Assembly: GCA_005223375.1 (NCBI GenBank)
Contig: RXOD01004570.1
Span: forward strand, 1 to 20,339
Direction: 5' to 3'
From: Amoebophrya sp. AT5.2
Taxonomy: Eukaryota; Sar; Dinophyceae; Syndiniales; Amoebophryaceae
Length of the DNA: 20,339 nt
Shown here: positions 11,074 through 20,339 of the stretch, one piece after another
Position numbering within the stretch: the stretch's first letter is position 1
How the letters are laid out: every line of letters begins with the position of its first letter
Made by a program: the position numbers and the translations under genes
Notes under the pieces: model-generated
Databases searched by the model: none
What the model was told of the DNA's origin: nothing
The model's input: only the letters and a program-made list of their open reading frames with translations

Positions 11074-12126
11074 AAAGGGGTATCCACTCGTTCCCAGCAG
11101 CATCCGCGTGCGTGGTGGTGCTGGTCTTTACGGACGCGCAATCGCAGCGCCGAGGGAGAAAGAGTTTTATGGTCGAGTACTCAGAACAGCACAGCGCTGG
11201 GGCTGGAAAAAGGAGATCTAGGTAGAGAAGCGAAGCAACAGCAAGTAGTCGTGGGCAGAGGCAGACGCTGCAGAGGCGCAGCCGCGTGTGTCCTGACGAA
11301 GGGCTCGTCACGGGTCGGGATCCGAGGAAATAAACCAAAACCAAACAATAAGTGAAGACGAGAGCGGGTGCAGGAGCATTTATGTTCATCATCCTCGCGA
11401 TGGTGCTGCAAATACAAGAAGCGATGAAGTGCTGCAGGGTGGTCCGGTCGATGAAGAACGGGCTTTCCTGAAGCGATCTTTTGCTCATCACGTTCTGCGC
11501 CATTCCTCTCGGTTATCATGGATGTTAGAATGCGTCGATGTTGAGAGATAATAAAGAGAAAGCATTTACATTTTAGCACCACGAGCGTGAAGTAGAAAGC
11601 AACGAATCACAGCGGGAAATAACACAAGAACCTCCTTCTAGAGATACGCACACGCAGCTGAAGATGACCGAAGAAAGGTGACAAACCACCGTAAAAGGCA
11701 ACGGCTAGCGCATGTCGTCGAAAAGTTTTGCAGCGCTGGGATGAAGCAGGGCAGCGTAAGAAGCAAGTGCGAGCATCCGTAACTAGCACAGAGACAGAGC
11801 ACAAACAAGACGGACGTCGATCATGAAGGTGAAAGGCGACGCGCAGCGGGCAGTCCTGAATTGAGCCGGAACCTCTACGTCTACACAAATTGGGACGCGA
11901 TGCGCAAGGACCGCGCGAGGACGACCACTTTCAAGTTGTGTCACTCTAGCTACACACGCGGCGGCGGAATCAATTAGCAGCACTCAGACTCTCTAATGCG
12001 AGTGCTCGGCCCAGAAGTACTGCCAGTACACCTGTTGGCGCCGTTCGATTGACATTGCGGCGCTGACGGTTCGAGAGCACACCTCCACGGGGGCAAGTTG
12101 CGGCTTCGATCGCTGTGGGACCCACG
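11074..12126. other. Intergenic spacer
   Basis: About 1.05 kb between the TGA of the upstream gene and the ATG of the PKG gene. Minus-strand frames here are composition-driven and show no domain. An in-frame TGA at 12064-12066 closes the PKG frame upstream of its ATG, so the PKG coding sequence starts within the last 60 nt of this stretch or at 12127. No promoter motif is assignable. Confidence 0.5.
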
Positions 12127-15100
12127 ATGGGCTGCGTTCTTGTGACCGGCAGGCGCGACGGGCCCCCGCTCCCGATCGCAGGCGACACACAATACAGCGG
12201 CCCCAACCAGGACACCAGCGACAGCAACGACCATGCCAGCGGGACCGGGAAAAGCAAGAAAACCCCGGCAGTAACGAGCAGAGGCGGGGCTCCGGCGTCG
12301 CCATCGTCCCCGGCCGCTCGCGCCGCAAGCCACAAGTCTAAGCTGGAGGACACGCACAAAGCCGGCGAGTTGAACGTGAGCGACCACAAGGTCGCGAACC
12401 GAGTTAAAACGGACGAAGACCTCGCGCTGATCCGGGACTCACTCAAAAAAAACTCCTGGATCCGGGACTTCTTCAGCAGCCAGGAAAAAGAAGTGGAGCG
12501 CATCGTGAACGCGGTGGACTTCTACCGTTTCCGCCCCGACGAAACTGTCTGCCAACAAGGCACACAAGGGACCTACTTCTTCGTAGTGCACCGGGGCGCG
12601 TTCGACGTACTTACTTATTTTCACCGTGGCAGTGTGATTCGCTTTTTCATCATCCACTACATGTCTAGGCGTCGCGCGTGGACGAGCTCTACTGCGATTG
12701 CGATGGCCTGGAGCACTTCGCCCGATTTCGAGCGTATCCACTTACTCGCCCAAGGCCATGGCCATGGCGGCGCCAGCGTCCGACATGGATGTGCTCCGCC
12801 CCTACGGCTACGCGTCGGGCCGTGCTGTCGGCGCGGGCCGAAGTTCCGGCCCGGGTCGTGGCATTCAATAAAGTAGCAGCTCAGCACGCGCGGCATCAGC
12901 TTCAGACTGGTGGCGGTGTGGGGCTGCGACTTTTCCATGGCGGCGCAGATTCCCCCCGCCAGCGTCTCCCACAAGACTTCAACTTCTCGGCCACCTTCGC
13001 GTTCGCGCGCCGCTTCGGTTGTTTTCTGAGATTTTTAGTCAACGAGAAACGTCGCGGCCGTGCGATCCCCCTTGTTGATCTCGATGCCAGTTGCGTGGTC
13101 CTTGCGTACGCGTCGCGGGTCGGGCTCCCGAATGCGTGTCATTGGGTCGCACCATGGTCGAACATCAAGCAGCGCCGCCATGGCCTTGATTCCTTCGGTT
13201 AAATCGCGCGCGGCCCTTGTCGTCTGGCTCCGCTTGCTGCTGGTTCCATACGGGCGGACTCCGCGACGCATCTTGAGCGGCGCGGAGTCACTGCCACCCT
13301 CCTCGGACGCTGCCGCCGGGCAGCTGGCCCCGCTGTGCCGCTGGCCGTTGGCCAACCGCGTGCCGCGTGGGCGCGGGCGCCTGCGCGCGGCCCGTTCGAG
13401 TTCGAGACAGCGCAGACGCATCAAACCGCGCCGGCCGGCGCGGACGGAGATTGCGGAGCAGCCAGTCGCCCGCCATGCGGGCGAGAAGCTCCGCGCTGCC
13501 GTGCACAATCTCCGCAGCAGCATCGCCGCGGGCGGGCGACGCGGTTGCTTGCGCCAAAGCGCGGATGGGAGCAGCCCGCCAAGGGGGCCCCACGCGTGCA
13601 ACGCATTGGGTTGACTTGACGCGCTCGCCCTAGCGGTGTGGGTTCTTGTGATTCGACTCATAATGGAGATTGAGCGCGCTGCGTATCCATATGCCACGCA
13701 GTTGGATGCGCAGCCGTGGACGCTGGCGGCGTAGCTGTCGGATTCAGTGTCCTCCGCCTGGTCGGCCTCTTGGTTGTTCCTTCGGTCGTCCCCGCTTGCG
13801 GTGTTGTCTCTCTCGCGGCCCGGGCGGTCGTCGAGAACGCGAGGGCGGGCCGCAGGCGTCGGCGCTGGTCTTCAGTCGCATCCCGGGCCCCTTCAGGGCT
13901 CGCGCGGGGTTGCTGTCGCTGTTTTGGCGTGGCGGGTGTCTAGTCAGATGCAGAGGCAGGCGCTTTCTATGCGTAGGAAGCTGGTACTATTCCACTGGCG
14001 CCGGATCCGCGTACTAACTTGAGAAGGACGCCAGCCTTATGATCTGCAGCCGCGCGTCGTTCGTGTCCACCACTTTGCACCTTTCGTGCGCCGCGCTGTG
14101 CAGGGGCACGCATGGCCCCCGCCTCTCGTGCCATTGAGTGGGCGCGCTGCGTCGAAGTCCACTGAACAAAACGAACAGGAATGGAGCGAGCTCCGGCGTC
14201 TCTGCTTACGCCTCCGATGCTGGCGCTGGGCAGCCGCTTCGTCTTGTCATGTCCTTAAGCTGCGCGAGAGGGCCGAGGGTGCTCGGGCGCATTCCTTACT
14301 GCGCGCCGTTCTGATAGGCTTTTTGCCAGCTTCGCGGGGTCCTCGGTAGTCTCTGGGATGGCGCTGGCGTTGGTTACAAGTAACGAGCCCCGGGCCGCCC
14401 CAGCGGTGCGCCCACTCCCCCCGTCGTTAAGCCCTTCCGCTTCAAGCGCGCACACTGCTGGCAGCGAGGCCACAGCCACCCATCCGGATCCTCCTGACGG
14501 ATTCGCTTTCTGTCTCGCCTTTCGTTGCGGTATCCTTTGCGTTGGAATACAATATGTAGGCGGCAGCCGCACCGATTAGGCGTCCCGCCTTGGGTCCTCT
14601 CTCTGGAGTAATAGCATCGCCAAAAGGCCTCCACGACCGAGATCATGGAGATGGGGCGCCAGAACCGCGGCAGGAACAGGGACGCGCCTGCCTTCGTGAT
14701 TTTGTACAGCCATGCTACCGACAGTTCATTACGAAAAGCAGCCCACAACTCGCGGGGGTTCCCGATAGCGAGCGGGCCATCTTTAGACCCCTGGCGAGCG
14801 ATACTGCCGGGAAAAGCCGTGTCATCAGCGATCTGGAGGTCGGAGATGCGGCGGAAGGTAAGGTCGACGGCATAAAGGCACCGGCACGCCCAAAGGCATC
14901 CATTCCTCCTTCCGATTTATCCGTGTACACTAGTGCGCCTCCTTGATAAAATTTGTCTAGTCTGGGTCTTGAGCTTCACGGGAAAGGAGTGGCCTTTGGG
15001 AAGTCCTTTTTTTCTTGATTGCTTCGGTTCTTCCTCTTTTTTCTCGCTTCTACCTCGAATTCCCATTGCGATTCATCTCGTAACTGTTGGACTTCGGCTG

Positions 15101-18100
15101 CTTGGTCCCTTGTTCTTGGCGTGATCTCTTCACTTTGCAGGTCATCTGGCTCAGGGTAGAGAGAAGACGAAGAGTCCACACTTGCGCTCGGCTCGGTGGG
15201 CAAACGTGTCGCGCGCGGACTTTTCGACTCGCGGCGCGTTGTCTCTTTCGCGGGTCCGCGGTCTCGGCCTCGCTTGATACTGCGCTAGAGTCTGGCTTTC
15301 ATCGCGCGGGCGCATCTCGCGTCGAATTGAATCAGCTGCGGCGCAGGCGGATGGACCGCTGGAGGGTTGGCGGGCTGGCAGGAGTCCAAGGCCGCCGCAC
15401 AGCCGTTCGATCGGCGGAAAGCGAAAGGCGCGGGGTCGGTCTTCCGACTCGACGAAGCTCCGCAGTCCGGCCGCCGACGTGGTCGTCGTCCCTCCACCAG
15501 GGGGCCAACGTCAACAGCTGCACGGAAGCAGGCCCCTCCTTAAGTTAGCTACCGCCTTCCGGTGTCTGCTTCGTCTGCACGGGCCCAACTACTTTGCGCG
15601 AACGCAGCGGCAAGGCCGCCCCTTTGTCATTCACCGCTGCCCAAAGACAAACGGAGCGAGATGATCCGCGCGCGTCGTTGTATCTCCGGGCTGTCCCGGG
15701 GTTCTGAATCGCTGTGCTCTTCAAATAGCGGCCCGATGATTGGGCGCGCTCTCTTGCCGTCTTGGGTGGGAAGGTAGGGGCTCAGGCCGGGAAAATATTG
15801 CGCGCAATAGATCCCCGCACGAACAGAACCGCAGTAGCGCGTCAGTAGCTGCCAGGGCTTCAGCCGGTGCATCTCGCTGGCGCGCGTGCGAGCACATCGC
15901 GGCGGCGCTACTGGGCTCGGCTCGGGCAAGCGTGCCAGGGCTCCCGAATGGACGGGCGCGCTGAAAGTAGTGCCCAGCGTACTCCGTAGCTGGGCCGCCC
16001 AATTTCCAGAGAGGTGGCCCCGGCCAGCTCACCAGCGCAATCGAATCGCCCGGATTGTCCACACCCCGCACATCGCCGAAGAGGTTGGCCATTTCGTTCA
16101 GCGTAGGCACGGCCCCGGTTCTGAGAATGCAGCCAGGCGGAAGCCGGCGCATGGCCCATTCGTCGCAGTTGAAGGCGCGCCCTATTTCGCGCAGTGGTGA
16201 ACGTGGACGATCAGGCGCACGACAAGACTGCTATTGTAGTAAAGTCTGCGGGTTTTCTGGTCCTGGGTTGATGTTTCAGCTTAGTGCGCAAACTTGCAAG
16301 ATCCGCCTGACTTGGAGCGTCCCTTACCTTTGCCGAGCAAAGCCGTACCCTTTGCAGCGTCCCGAGCAGCGATATAGCTCCGGCCTTGCTCTTCGGCCCA
16401 GGCTTTTGCGTCGTCTTGCTCGGAGACGATCCGGCACGTGCCCCCTCAGCGTGGGCCTTTGGCGACCATTCCAGGTCTCACGTCGCGAGCGCGGGCAGCG
16501 GCTAGTCCCCAAGGTCGAACAACGAGCAGCGGCGCCGTGGCTTTCCCTCCCTCGGTGAAAGCGCCCGCGCCCGGTCCAGAGTCGTGCCCGAAGGCGTTGC
16601 TCGCTCCACGATTTTCCCCCGATTCGGGGGCGCTCGCTCTGCCGCGTTCTCTCCTATTCTTTTCTTCTCGTCTGCTGCGCTGCGCTTCCGCATGTCCTCC
16701 AGGTACTCCACCCCCCCGCACGAAGGAGGTAGGCGTAGGTAGCTGCTAGCTTCTTTCGGAGTTCGGTAGTAGCTAACTTTTTGCAGCACGAGGCAGGTAG
16801 GTAGTAGGTTGGCTCTACTTGTCAGGAGCGTGATCTGCTGAGCACTGTGCGAGCCCGTTTGCTCGTCCGGATCCTTTTGCGCTTTCTCGCTTGCCAACGC
16901 GTTCGCCGCGATTCGGGTCGCTGCTGAGGTCCGGCGGGTCCGTGTTCTCACTGATGGCCTCGATTGGATGCCGCGCGCGGACATACTTGCTGGGGAGGCT
17001 GCGACCCGACTCACTCTTCTAGGATGGGCGCCCGCTCTATCAGCGAGGCTATGACTATGCAAGCGCAAGGAAATCTATGCAATTGGCGGGCGCATCTCCG
17101 CCGAGATCTCGCGGCATTTGTCCGCCAGCGCCGTGCGCGACTGATAACATGCTGGGGCGATCACGAAACTCCACTCCTTCCGCGCGTTTCTGCAGGCAGC
17201 GGCGAGGTGCGTGTCGTAGTCGCGCGCCAGGAGGAACCTCGCGCGCACGAGGTCGGCCATGCTCACCCGAAACCAGTTGGACGGGGTTCGGGGGGGTTGT
17301 GGGTTGCGTCCGCCGCCGTTCCACTGCGCTCATGCATTGCAGCGCGGGAATTGCTCCAGCAGGCGGGCCGGTTGGCTTTCCCTCTCTGACGTCCTTGGCG
17401 ATCGCTTCCGCAATCGCATCGGTGGCGAGTTCCGCGAGCTGGTCGGAGCAGCGTAGTCTGTTACAAAAGGGAGCCTGCTTCTGCTCCCACACCGCCGGGA
17501 GAGGGGCGAAGCCCAGCGCCCCGCAAAGCGCCGCTGCCGTGCCTAGAGGTCGCTGCGCTCCTTGATACCGCACCAGCCCGAGCGTATAGCGGACGGCATT
17601 GCACGCGTTCGCGACATCGCTCGTAGCCGCCCACTTCCGCCAATATTTATTCGCGCGGGCCGTGACGTGCTCGAGGCGTCCGGGGTTCGACCACTACCCA
17701 AGGGGAAAAATCGGCGACATTTCGCCCCAGTGCCGTCCCTTCAACTCCGAGACCGTGTCTCGCATCTTCGCGATTTCGTCCTGCCCCCCGCTCAGTACGT
17801 GAAAGTGGGCCTGGGCACTTTTGTGTTTTTCTAGGGCACTGCGCAGGCGTTCGCTTTCCGCCACAAGTTCCGCGTAGGTAGGCAGAGTCTCGGGCGCGGT
17901 GTGTTACTCCCCAACGCTCGCAGGTGCTCGTCAATGGCAAGGTGGTGAACAGTCTAGCCCGTGGCCAGTCTTTTGGCGAAATTGCTCTGATTCACAACTG
18001 CCCGCGCAGTGCCAGTGTCGTTGCCAAGAACGGCAAGACCTCCGGCAGCGCGCAGCTGCACGAAAGGACATCAAGGGAGCACCTCGACACGAAGACGACT

Positions 18101-20339
18101 GCCGACACCGATGAGGCGAGCAACCCGAGCCCGCCCGAAAGCACACTACTTGCGTCCACAGAGGACAGCGACAGTCGAGACAGGGGCGGCGAGGTCGCGA
18201 GTTGCTCGGAGCTGTGGGGGATACCCAACCACGAATTTCGGGACATCATGCGCCAGATCTCGCAGGCGCAGTACGACGAGAACATGAAACTGCTGAACAA
18301 AGTCCCACTGTTTGACATGCTGGCCCCGCAACAGAAAAATAGGATTTGCGACGGCGTGCAGGTCACTATGTTTCGCGAAGCCGTGCAGGTCTGTCGCAAG
18401 GGCGAACAAGCGGACAGCCTCTACGTCGTCAAATCCGGCGAGATAACATCGTACTATTTAAATAAAACACTCGCAGAAGTTGACGAGCGATAGAATCAAC
18501 TACCAGTTTACAATTTAATTTATTTGAATTGTCTTTGTCACCCCCGCCCTCTTGGTCTACTTCGTGTTAAACACTACTTGCGTCAGCGTCCTCACGCTCT
18601 CGGTGGAACTCCAGCGCTTCAGGGCGAGAACGGGAATACAGGGAAGAGTCAACGGAGCTACATTCTGCACATGTTGGCATAGGCATGCATCCAAATTTTG
18701 TGCGCGATGACCCGGAGCACTGCTACTTTTCACACATTTACGTTCATTTATCAAATGGCGTGGGACGAGGTTGACGTCGGAAGGTAGAACCAGAAGTAGC
18801 ATTCACGCGATCGACTTTTCAGATCCGACGGCGAGCTTTACCGGAGTGGCGACTACTTTGGAACGGACGCGCTGCTTTCCGACTCTGCCACGCACCCCTG
18901 CGATTTTTGTGTGACGGACGGCGCCCCGGCTGTGTGTATCGAGGTGAAGCGGTCCCGCATTGAAATGCTGGACCAGGGGCGCGAACTCACTTCGAACTTC
19001 GTCGTCCCGCCCGCTCATCTTCGTGTCGCGGCAGGCCCTTCCGGCGGTGCTGCTAACCCAGCAGCAGTGAATCTAACTGCAAATCCCAATACCTCATCAA
19101 CCGAGCAGCTGCGCACCCCCACCACGACGCTCCCACCTGCCAGCCCGATCCCGAGCCCGATCGGATCCAGCTCCTCTTCGTCAGCGAGCCCGACCTTGGG
19201 CTCGAAGTCCCCAGACAACTCAACTACCCGAAGCCGCGCAAAGTTCACGACAGCGCTGCAGGAATTGCACTTCTTCCACATGATGGAGAGGGTGCTGGCT
19301 GAGCTGGAGATCGTCGATCAGCACAACCTCCGCACGCTCTGCAACCATGCGACGATGGTGACGCTGGAGGTGCCGGGAGCAGTGCAGAATCTAGAGTACA
19401 GCAGCGTCGGAGTCGCTGGCAGTTGCGGAGGTGGATCCTCCATGCCGGGCACCACGACACACGGTGGAAGCGCGTCGTCGGCGTCGTCACCGGTCACAAC
19501 TAGGCCAGGAGCCGGAGCTGAAGCTCCCACCGCAGGTGCGGTAGAGAGCAGTGCAACAGGAGCGGTCGGGGGCCCACGCTTTTTGGTGGTGTTTGCTGGC
19601 GAAGTGACGCTGGAAGATCTGGACACCGGGGAGAACGTGCTTCTGAAACCGGGAAAAGCATACGGCACGAAACACCTCTTGGATCCGCGGCTGCCGTTTC
19701 GGGTGCAGATCAAAAACACGAGCTCAGGGAGCACGATTCTGGCCACGTTTCCGATGCACGCATTCGAGAATCTAGAGCTGGGCAATGCAGACTTCAATAG
19801 CCGCTTAGTCACGCTCAAAAAAGTCACCATCTTCAGGTACGAGCGCGGACGCTGCTTTGAGTTTCGTAGTTCAAGAATTCACAAGCAACCTTCCATCGTT
19901 TCAACTGACTCGCAGCTCTGCTTCTGCTACATTTGCTGTCTACTGACTGACAGTGCGCCGGGCAGCTCTTCCTGCACTTCTTCATCTCGTGGCGTCCGCA
20001 TCTAGCACCATATTTTTTTATTTGTATCGCATGAACTGAAGGTATCTTTCCGAGCAGCAGACGTCGTCTATGGTTCGCGCTTTCAAGGAGCTTTCTGGCT
20101 ACAAGCAGGGCGACTATGTGTTTAAGCAGGGCGACGTCGGCGACCGCTTCTACATCATCAAGGAGGGGGAGGTTCGCGCCGAGCTCGCCGATCCCCCCGG
20201 CAAGGTGTTGCGAACGATGGGCCGGTCCGACTATTTCGGCGAGCGCGCGCTCATGTTTCAGGAGCCGCGATCCGCGTCGATCATCGTGAACCAAACGGGG
20301 ACTGTGCTGTGGAGCCTCTTAAGGGGAGGATCAACCCAT
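12127..20339 (+). CDS. PKG: cGMP-dependent protein kinase, alveolate type, N-terminal regulatory part (truncated by window)
   Basis: Exons 12127-12606, 17924-18450, 18823-19836 and 20042-20339 give 773 codons up to the window edge; the kinase domain should follow. The product would phosphorylate Ser/Thr targets when cGMP binds its CNB domains. The start begins MGC, fitting N-myristoylation at Gly2 with palmitoylation at Cys3. CNB-A (about 108-195, then LWGI near 257) has the cassette SFGEIALIHNCPRSAS, but a Ser/Thr-rich insert of about 55 residues precedes LWGI. CNB-B (about 283-385) has YFGTDALLSDSATHPC, lacking the cassette Glu and Arg. CNB-C (about 484-655) carries a long Gly/Ser/Ala insert and a degenerate cassette at 613-628. 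CNB-D (664 onward) has YFGERALMFQEPRSAS, intact. Apicomplexan PKGs also have four CNB domains with a degenerate C; a degenerate B is unusual. The alternative, a PKA regulatory subunit, would have only two CNB domains. The last residues at the right edge may already be intronic. Confidence 0.9.
13288..13593 (-). pseudogene. Block 5: short Ala-rich antisense coding remnant
   Basis: A minus-strand frame with ordered-looking Ala-rich helical sequence (AEIVHGSAELLARMAGDWLL) that degrades into Arg/Pro-rich sequence and a stop. Further fragments follow toward 12657, for example DLTEGIKAMAALLDVRPW in another frame near 13200. They are consistent with the 3' end of the same decayed unit. No domain is recognised. 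Confidence 0.3.
14374..14916 (-). pseudogene. Block 4: longest uninterrupted antisense coding remnant
   Basis: A minus-strand frame of 180 codons, open from a TAA at 14917-14919 to a TAA at 14374-14376. It contains ISDLQIADDTAFPGSIARQG, ELWAAFRNELSVAWLYKITK and FLPRFWRPISMISVVEAFW. The WRPISMIS string superficially resembles the RPIS motif of non-LTR reverse transcriptases, but the surrounding catalytic motifs are missing, so I do not claim that. It ends in a basic, Cys-containing stretch. The family is unknown. Confidence 0.4.
15627..16230 (-). pseudogene. Block 3: coding remnant with one frameshift
   Basis: The minus-strand frame opens after a TAG at 16231-16233 and reads well-formed sequence (REIGRAFNCDEWAMRRLPPG, then NLFGDVRGVDNPGDSIALVS). 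Near 15925-15965 the protein-like reading switches frame (MHRLKPWQLLTRYCGSVRAG, then LPTQDGKRARPIIGPLFEEH) and ends at a stop at 15627-15629. The hydrophobic/charged balance, Trp and Cys content and motif-like character make this one of the best-preserved blocks and a good query for a homology search. I cannot assign it to a family. Confidence 0.45.
16281..16721 (-). pseudogene. Block 2: Gly/Lys-rich coding remnant with internal TGA
   Basis: One minus-strand frame is protein-like across 16721-16281, broken only by a TGA at 16446-16448. After that stop it reads GGTCRIVSEQDDAKAWAEEQ and then a basic GKGKGRSKSGG tail before a TAA at 16281-16283. The mix of an amphipathic segment and a basic Gly/Lys tail could suit a nucleic-acid-binding protein. 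No zinc knuckle is present. The family is unknown. Confidence 0.4.
17075..17903 (-). pseudogene. Block 1: Ala-rich helical coding remnant, frameshifted
   Basis: The minus-strand frame opens after a TAA at 17904-17906. It starts with helical, coiled-coil-like sequence (YAELVAESERLRSALEKHK), crosses one TAG at 17694-17696, and continues in the same frame through Ala-rich sequence (ELATDAIAEAIAKDVREG). Near 17270-17300, at a run of Gs/Cs, the protein-like reading moves to another frame (SMADLVRARFLLARDYDTHL) that ends in a stop at 17075-17077. The switch at a homopolymer suggests a single-base indel. No known domain was recognised; a gag-like or structural N-terminal part would fit, but this is a guess. 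Confidence 0.45.
18451..18822 (+). other. Intron 2 of PKG
   Basis: 372-nt AT-rich intron. The donor is AACATC|GTACTA at 18451 and the acceptor is CGACTTTTCAG|ATCCGA ending at 18822. It interrupts a codon after two bases. Splicing rebuilds KSGEITS followed by SDGELYRSGDYFG, which matches the turn and cassette entry of CNB-B. Unspliced, the frame ends at 18491-18493. The pyrimidine tract before the acceptor is good. Confidence 0.85.
19837..20041 (+). other. Intron 3 of PKG
   Basis: 205-nt intron. The donor is ATCTTCAG|GTACGA at 19837 and the acceptor is GAACTGAAG|GTATCT ending at 20041. It splits a codon after two bases. The spliced product reads LKKVTIFR followed by YLSEQQTSSMVRAFKELSGY, the helix that normally opens CNB-D of PKG, which fixes the acceptor over the downstream CAGCAG alternatives (those would be out of phase). 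Both borders carry AGGTA. Confidence 0.85.

Larger units (their letters stand above)
12657..17920 (-). mobile_element. Candidate decayed mobile element, antisense inside PKG intron 1
   Basis: The GC-rich body of the intron reads on the minus strand as a succession of blocks of well-formed protein sequence, interrupted by frameshifts and stops, from about 17903 down to a stop at 12657-12659. The clearest blocks are at 17903-17075, 16721-16281, 16230-15627, 14916-14374 and 13593-13288. The order and constant strand suggest one former coding unit of roughly 5 kb. I recognise no reverse transcriptase, integrase, transposase or RNase H motif, and I see no terminal repeats or target-site duplication, so the mobile nature is inferred from position, size and decay. 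It could instead be a captured host gene, or a real antisense gene with introns of its own that I cannot parse. Confidence 0.4.
12607..17923 (+). other. 5.3-kb intron 1 of PKG
   Basis: The donor is TTCGAC|GTACTT at 12607 and the acceptor is ACGCTCGCAG|GTGCTC ending at 17923. Splicing joins GAFD to VLVNGK in phase 0, rebuilding the continuous beta-barrel of CNB-A (HRGAFD then VLVNGKVVNSLARGQSFGE), which is strong evidence for both borders. At 5,317 nt it is over ten times longer than any other intron here. Only about the first 50 nt look like ordinary AT-rich intron; the rest is GC-rich with protein-like frames on the minus strand. Confidence 0.85.

Noticed and set aside
11074..11078. AAAAG just after the stop codon as a dinoflagellate-type polyadenylation signal
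   Set aside because: A five-base A-rich string is too common, and its position directly after the stop would leave almost no 3' UTR.
13035..13697. Long Arg/Ala/Pro-rich frames on both strands at 13.0-13.7 kb
   Set aside because: They are mutual shadows in very GC-rich DNA; only the Ala-rich stretch at 13288-13593 has ordered-looking sequence.
14540..14760. WRPISMIS motif in antisense block 4 as a non-LTR reverse transcriptase signature
   Set aside because: No catalytic Asp-Asp motif or other conserved RT block is found in neighbouring frames; one short string is not enough.
14880..14935. YTDKSEGGMDAFGRAGAF on the minus strand as an RNase H-type YTDGS motif
   Set aside because: It lies in a different frame from the longer open block 4, lacks the following conserved acidic residues, and overlaps sequence better explained by that block.
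20051..20060. CAGCAG acceptors for PKG intron 3
   Set aside because: All AG choices here leave the wrong phase relative to the donor at 19837, while the AG at 20040-20041 restores both phase and the expected YLSEQQ helix.
1..20339. tRNA, rRNA, CRISPR arrays or bacterial operon signals
   Set aside because: No cloverleaf-like T-loop/anticodon pattern, rRNA core sequence, regularly spaced repeats or ribosome binding sites were seen, and the introns argue for a nuclear eukaryotic origin.

Overview
The window looks like nuclear DNA of a eukaryote. Coding regions are GC-rich, genes carry GT-AG introns, and proteins are long and full of Ser/Ala/Gly/Pro low-complexity stretches. The one gene that can be identified has the architecture of an alveolate cGMP-dependent protein kinase: four tandem cyclic-nucleotide-binding (CNB) domains upstream of where the kinase domain should be. 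Together these suggest a myzozoan alveolate (dinoflagellate, syndinian or chromerid-like). That placement is inference; no taxon-specific marker, such as a spliced-leader gene, was found.

Layout, left to right. Positions 1-1782 hold no gene I can support. Positions 1783-4215 (+) are a single-exon ORF of 810 codons with a possible N-terminal signal or anchor and no recognised domain. Positions 4216-5238 are intergenic. Positions 5239-11073 (+) are a four-exon gene whose three introns all join phase 0 to phase 0, giving 1791 codons. It has a helical/coiled-coil middle, an acidic low-complexity centre and a Trp/Tyr-rich C-terminal module. Positions 11074-12126 are intergenic. From 12127 to the right edge (+) lies the 5' part of the PKG gene, 773 codons in four visible exons; the kinase domain lies beyond the window.

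The PKG gene starts with Met-Gly-Cys, so the kinase is probably membrane-anchored by acylation. CNB-A and CNB-D keep a canonical phosphate-binding cassette, while CNB-B and CNB-C have lost key residues. CNB-A is split by a 5,317-nt intron, 12607-17923, whereas the other introns are 43-372 nt. Almost all of that intron is GC-rich and, on the minus strand, carries a series of protein-like reading frames broken by frameshifts and stops. I read it as a decayed antisense mobile element or gene of unknown family that inserted into the kinase gene.

Other points of interest are a 36-nt tandem duplication that copies a 3' splice site, an in-frame 66-nt GT...AG segment flanked by 10-bp direct repeats, and AGGTA repeats at intron borders. 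All three resemble marks left by intron gain.
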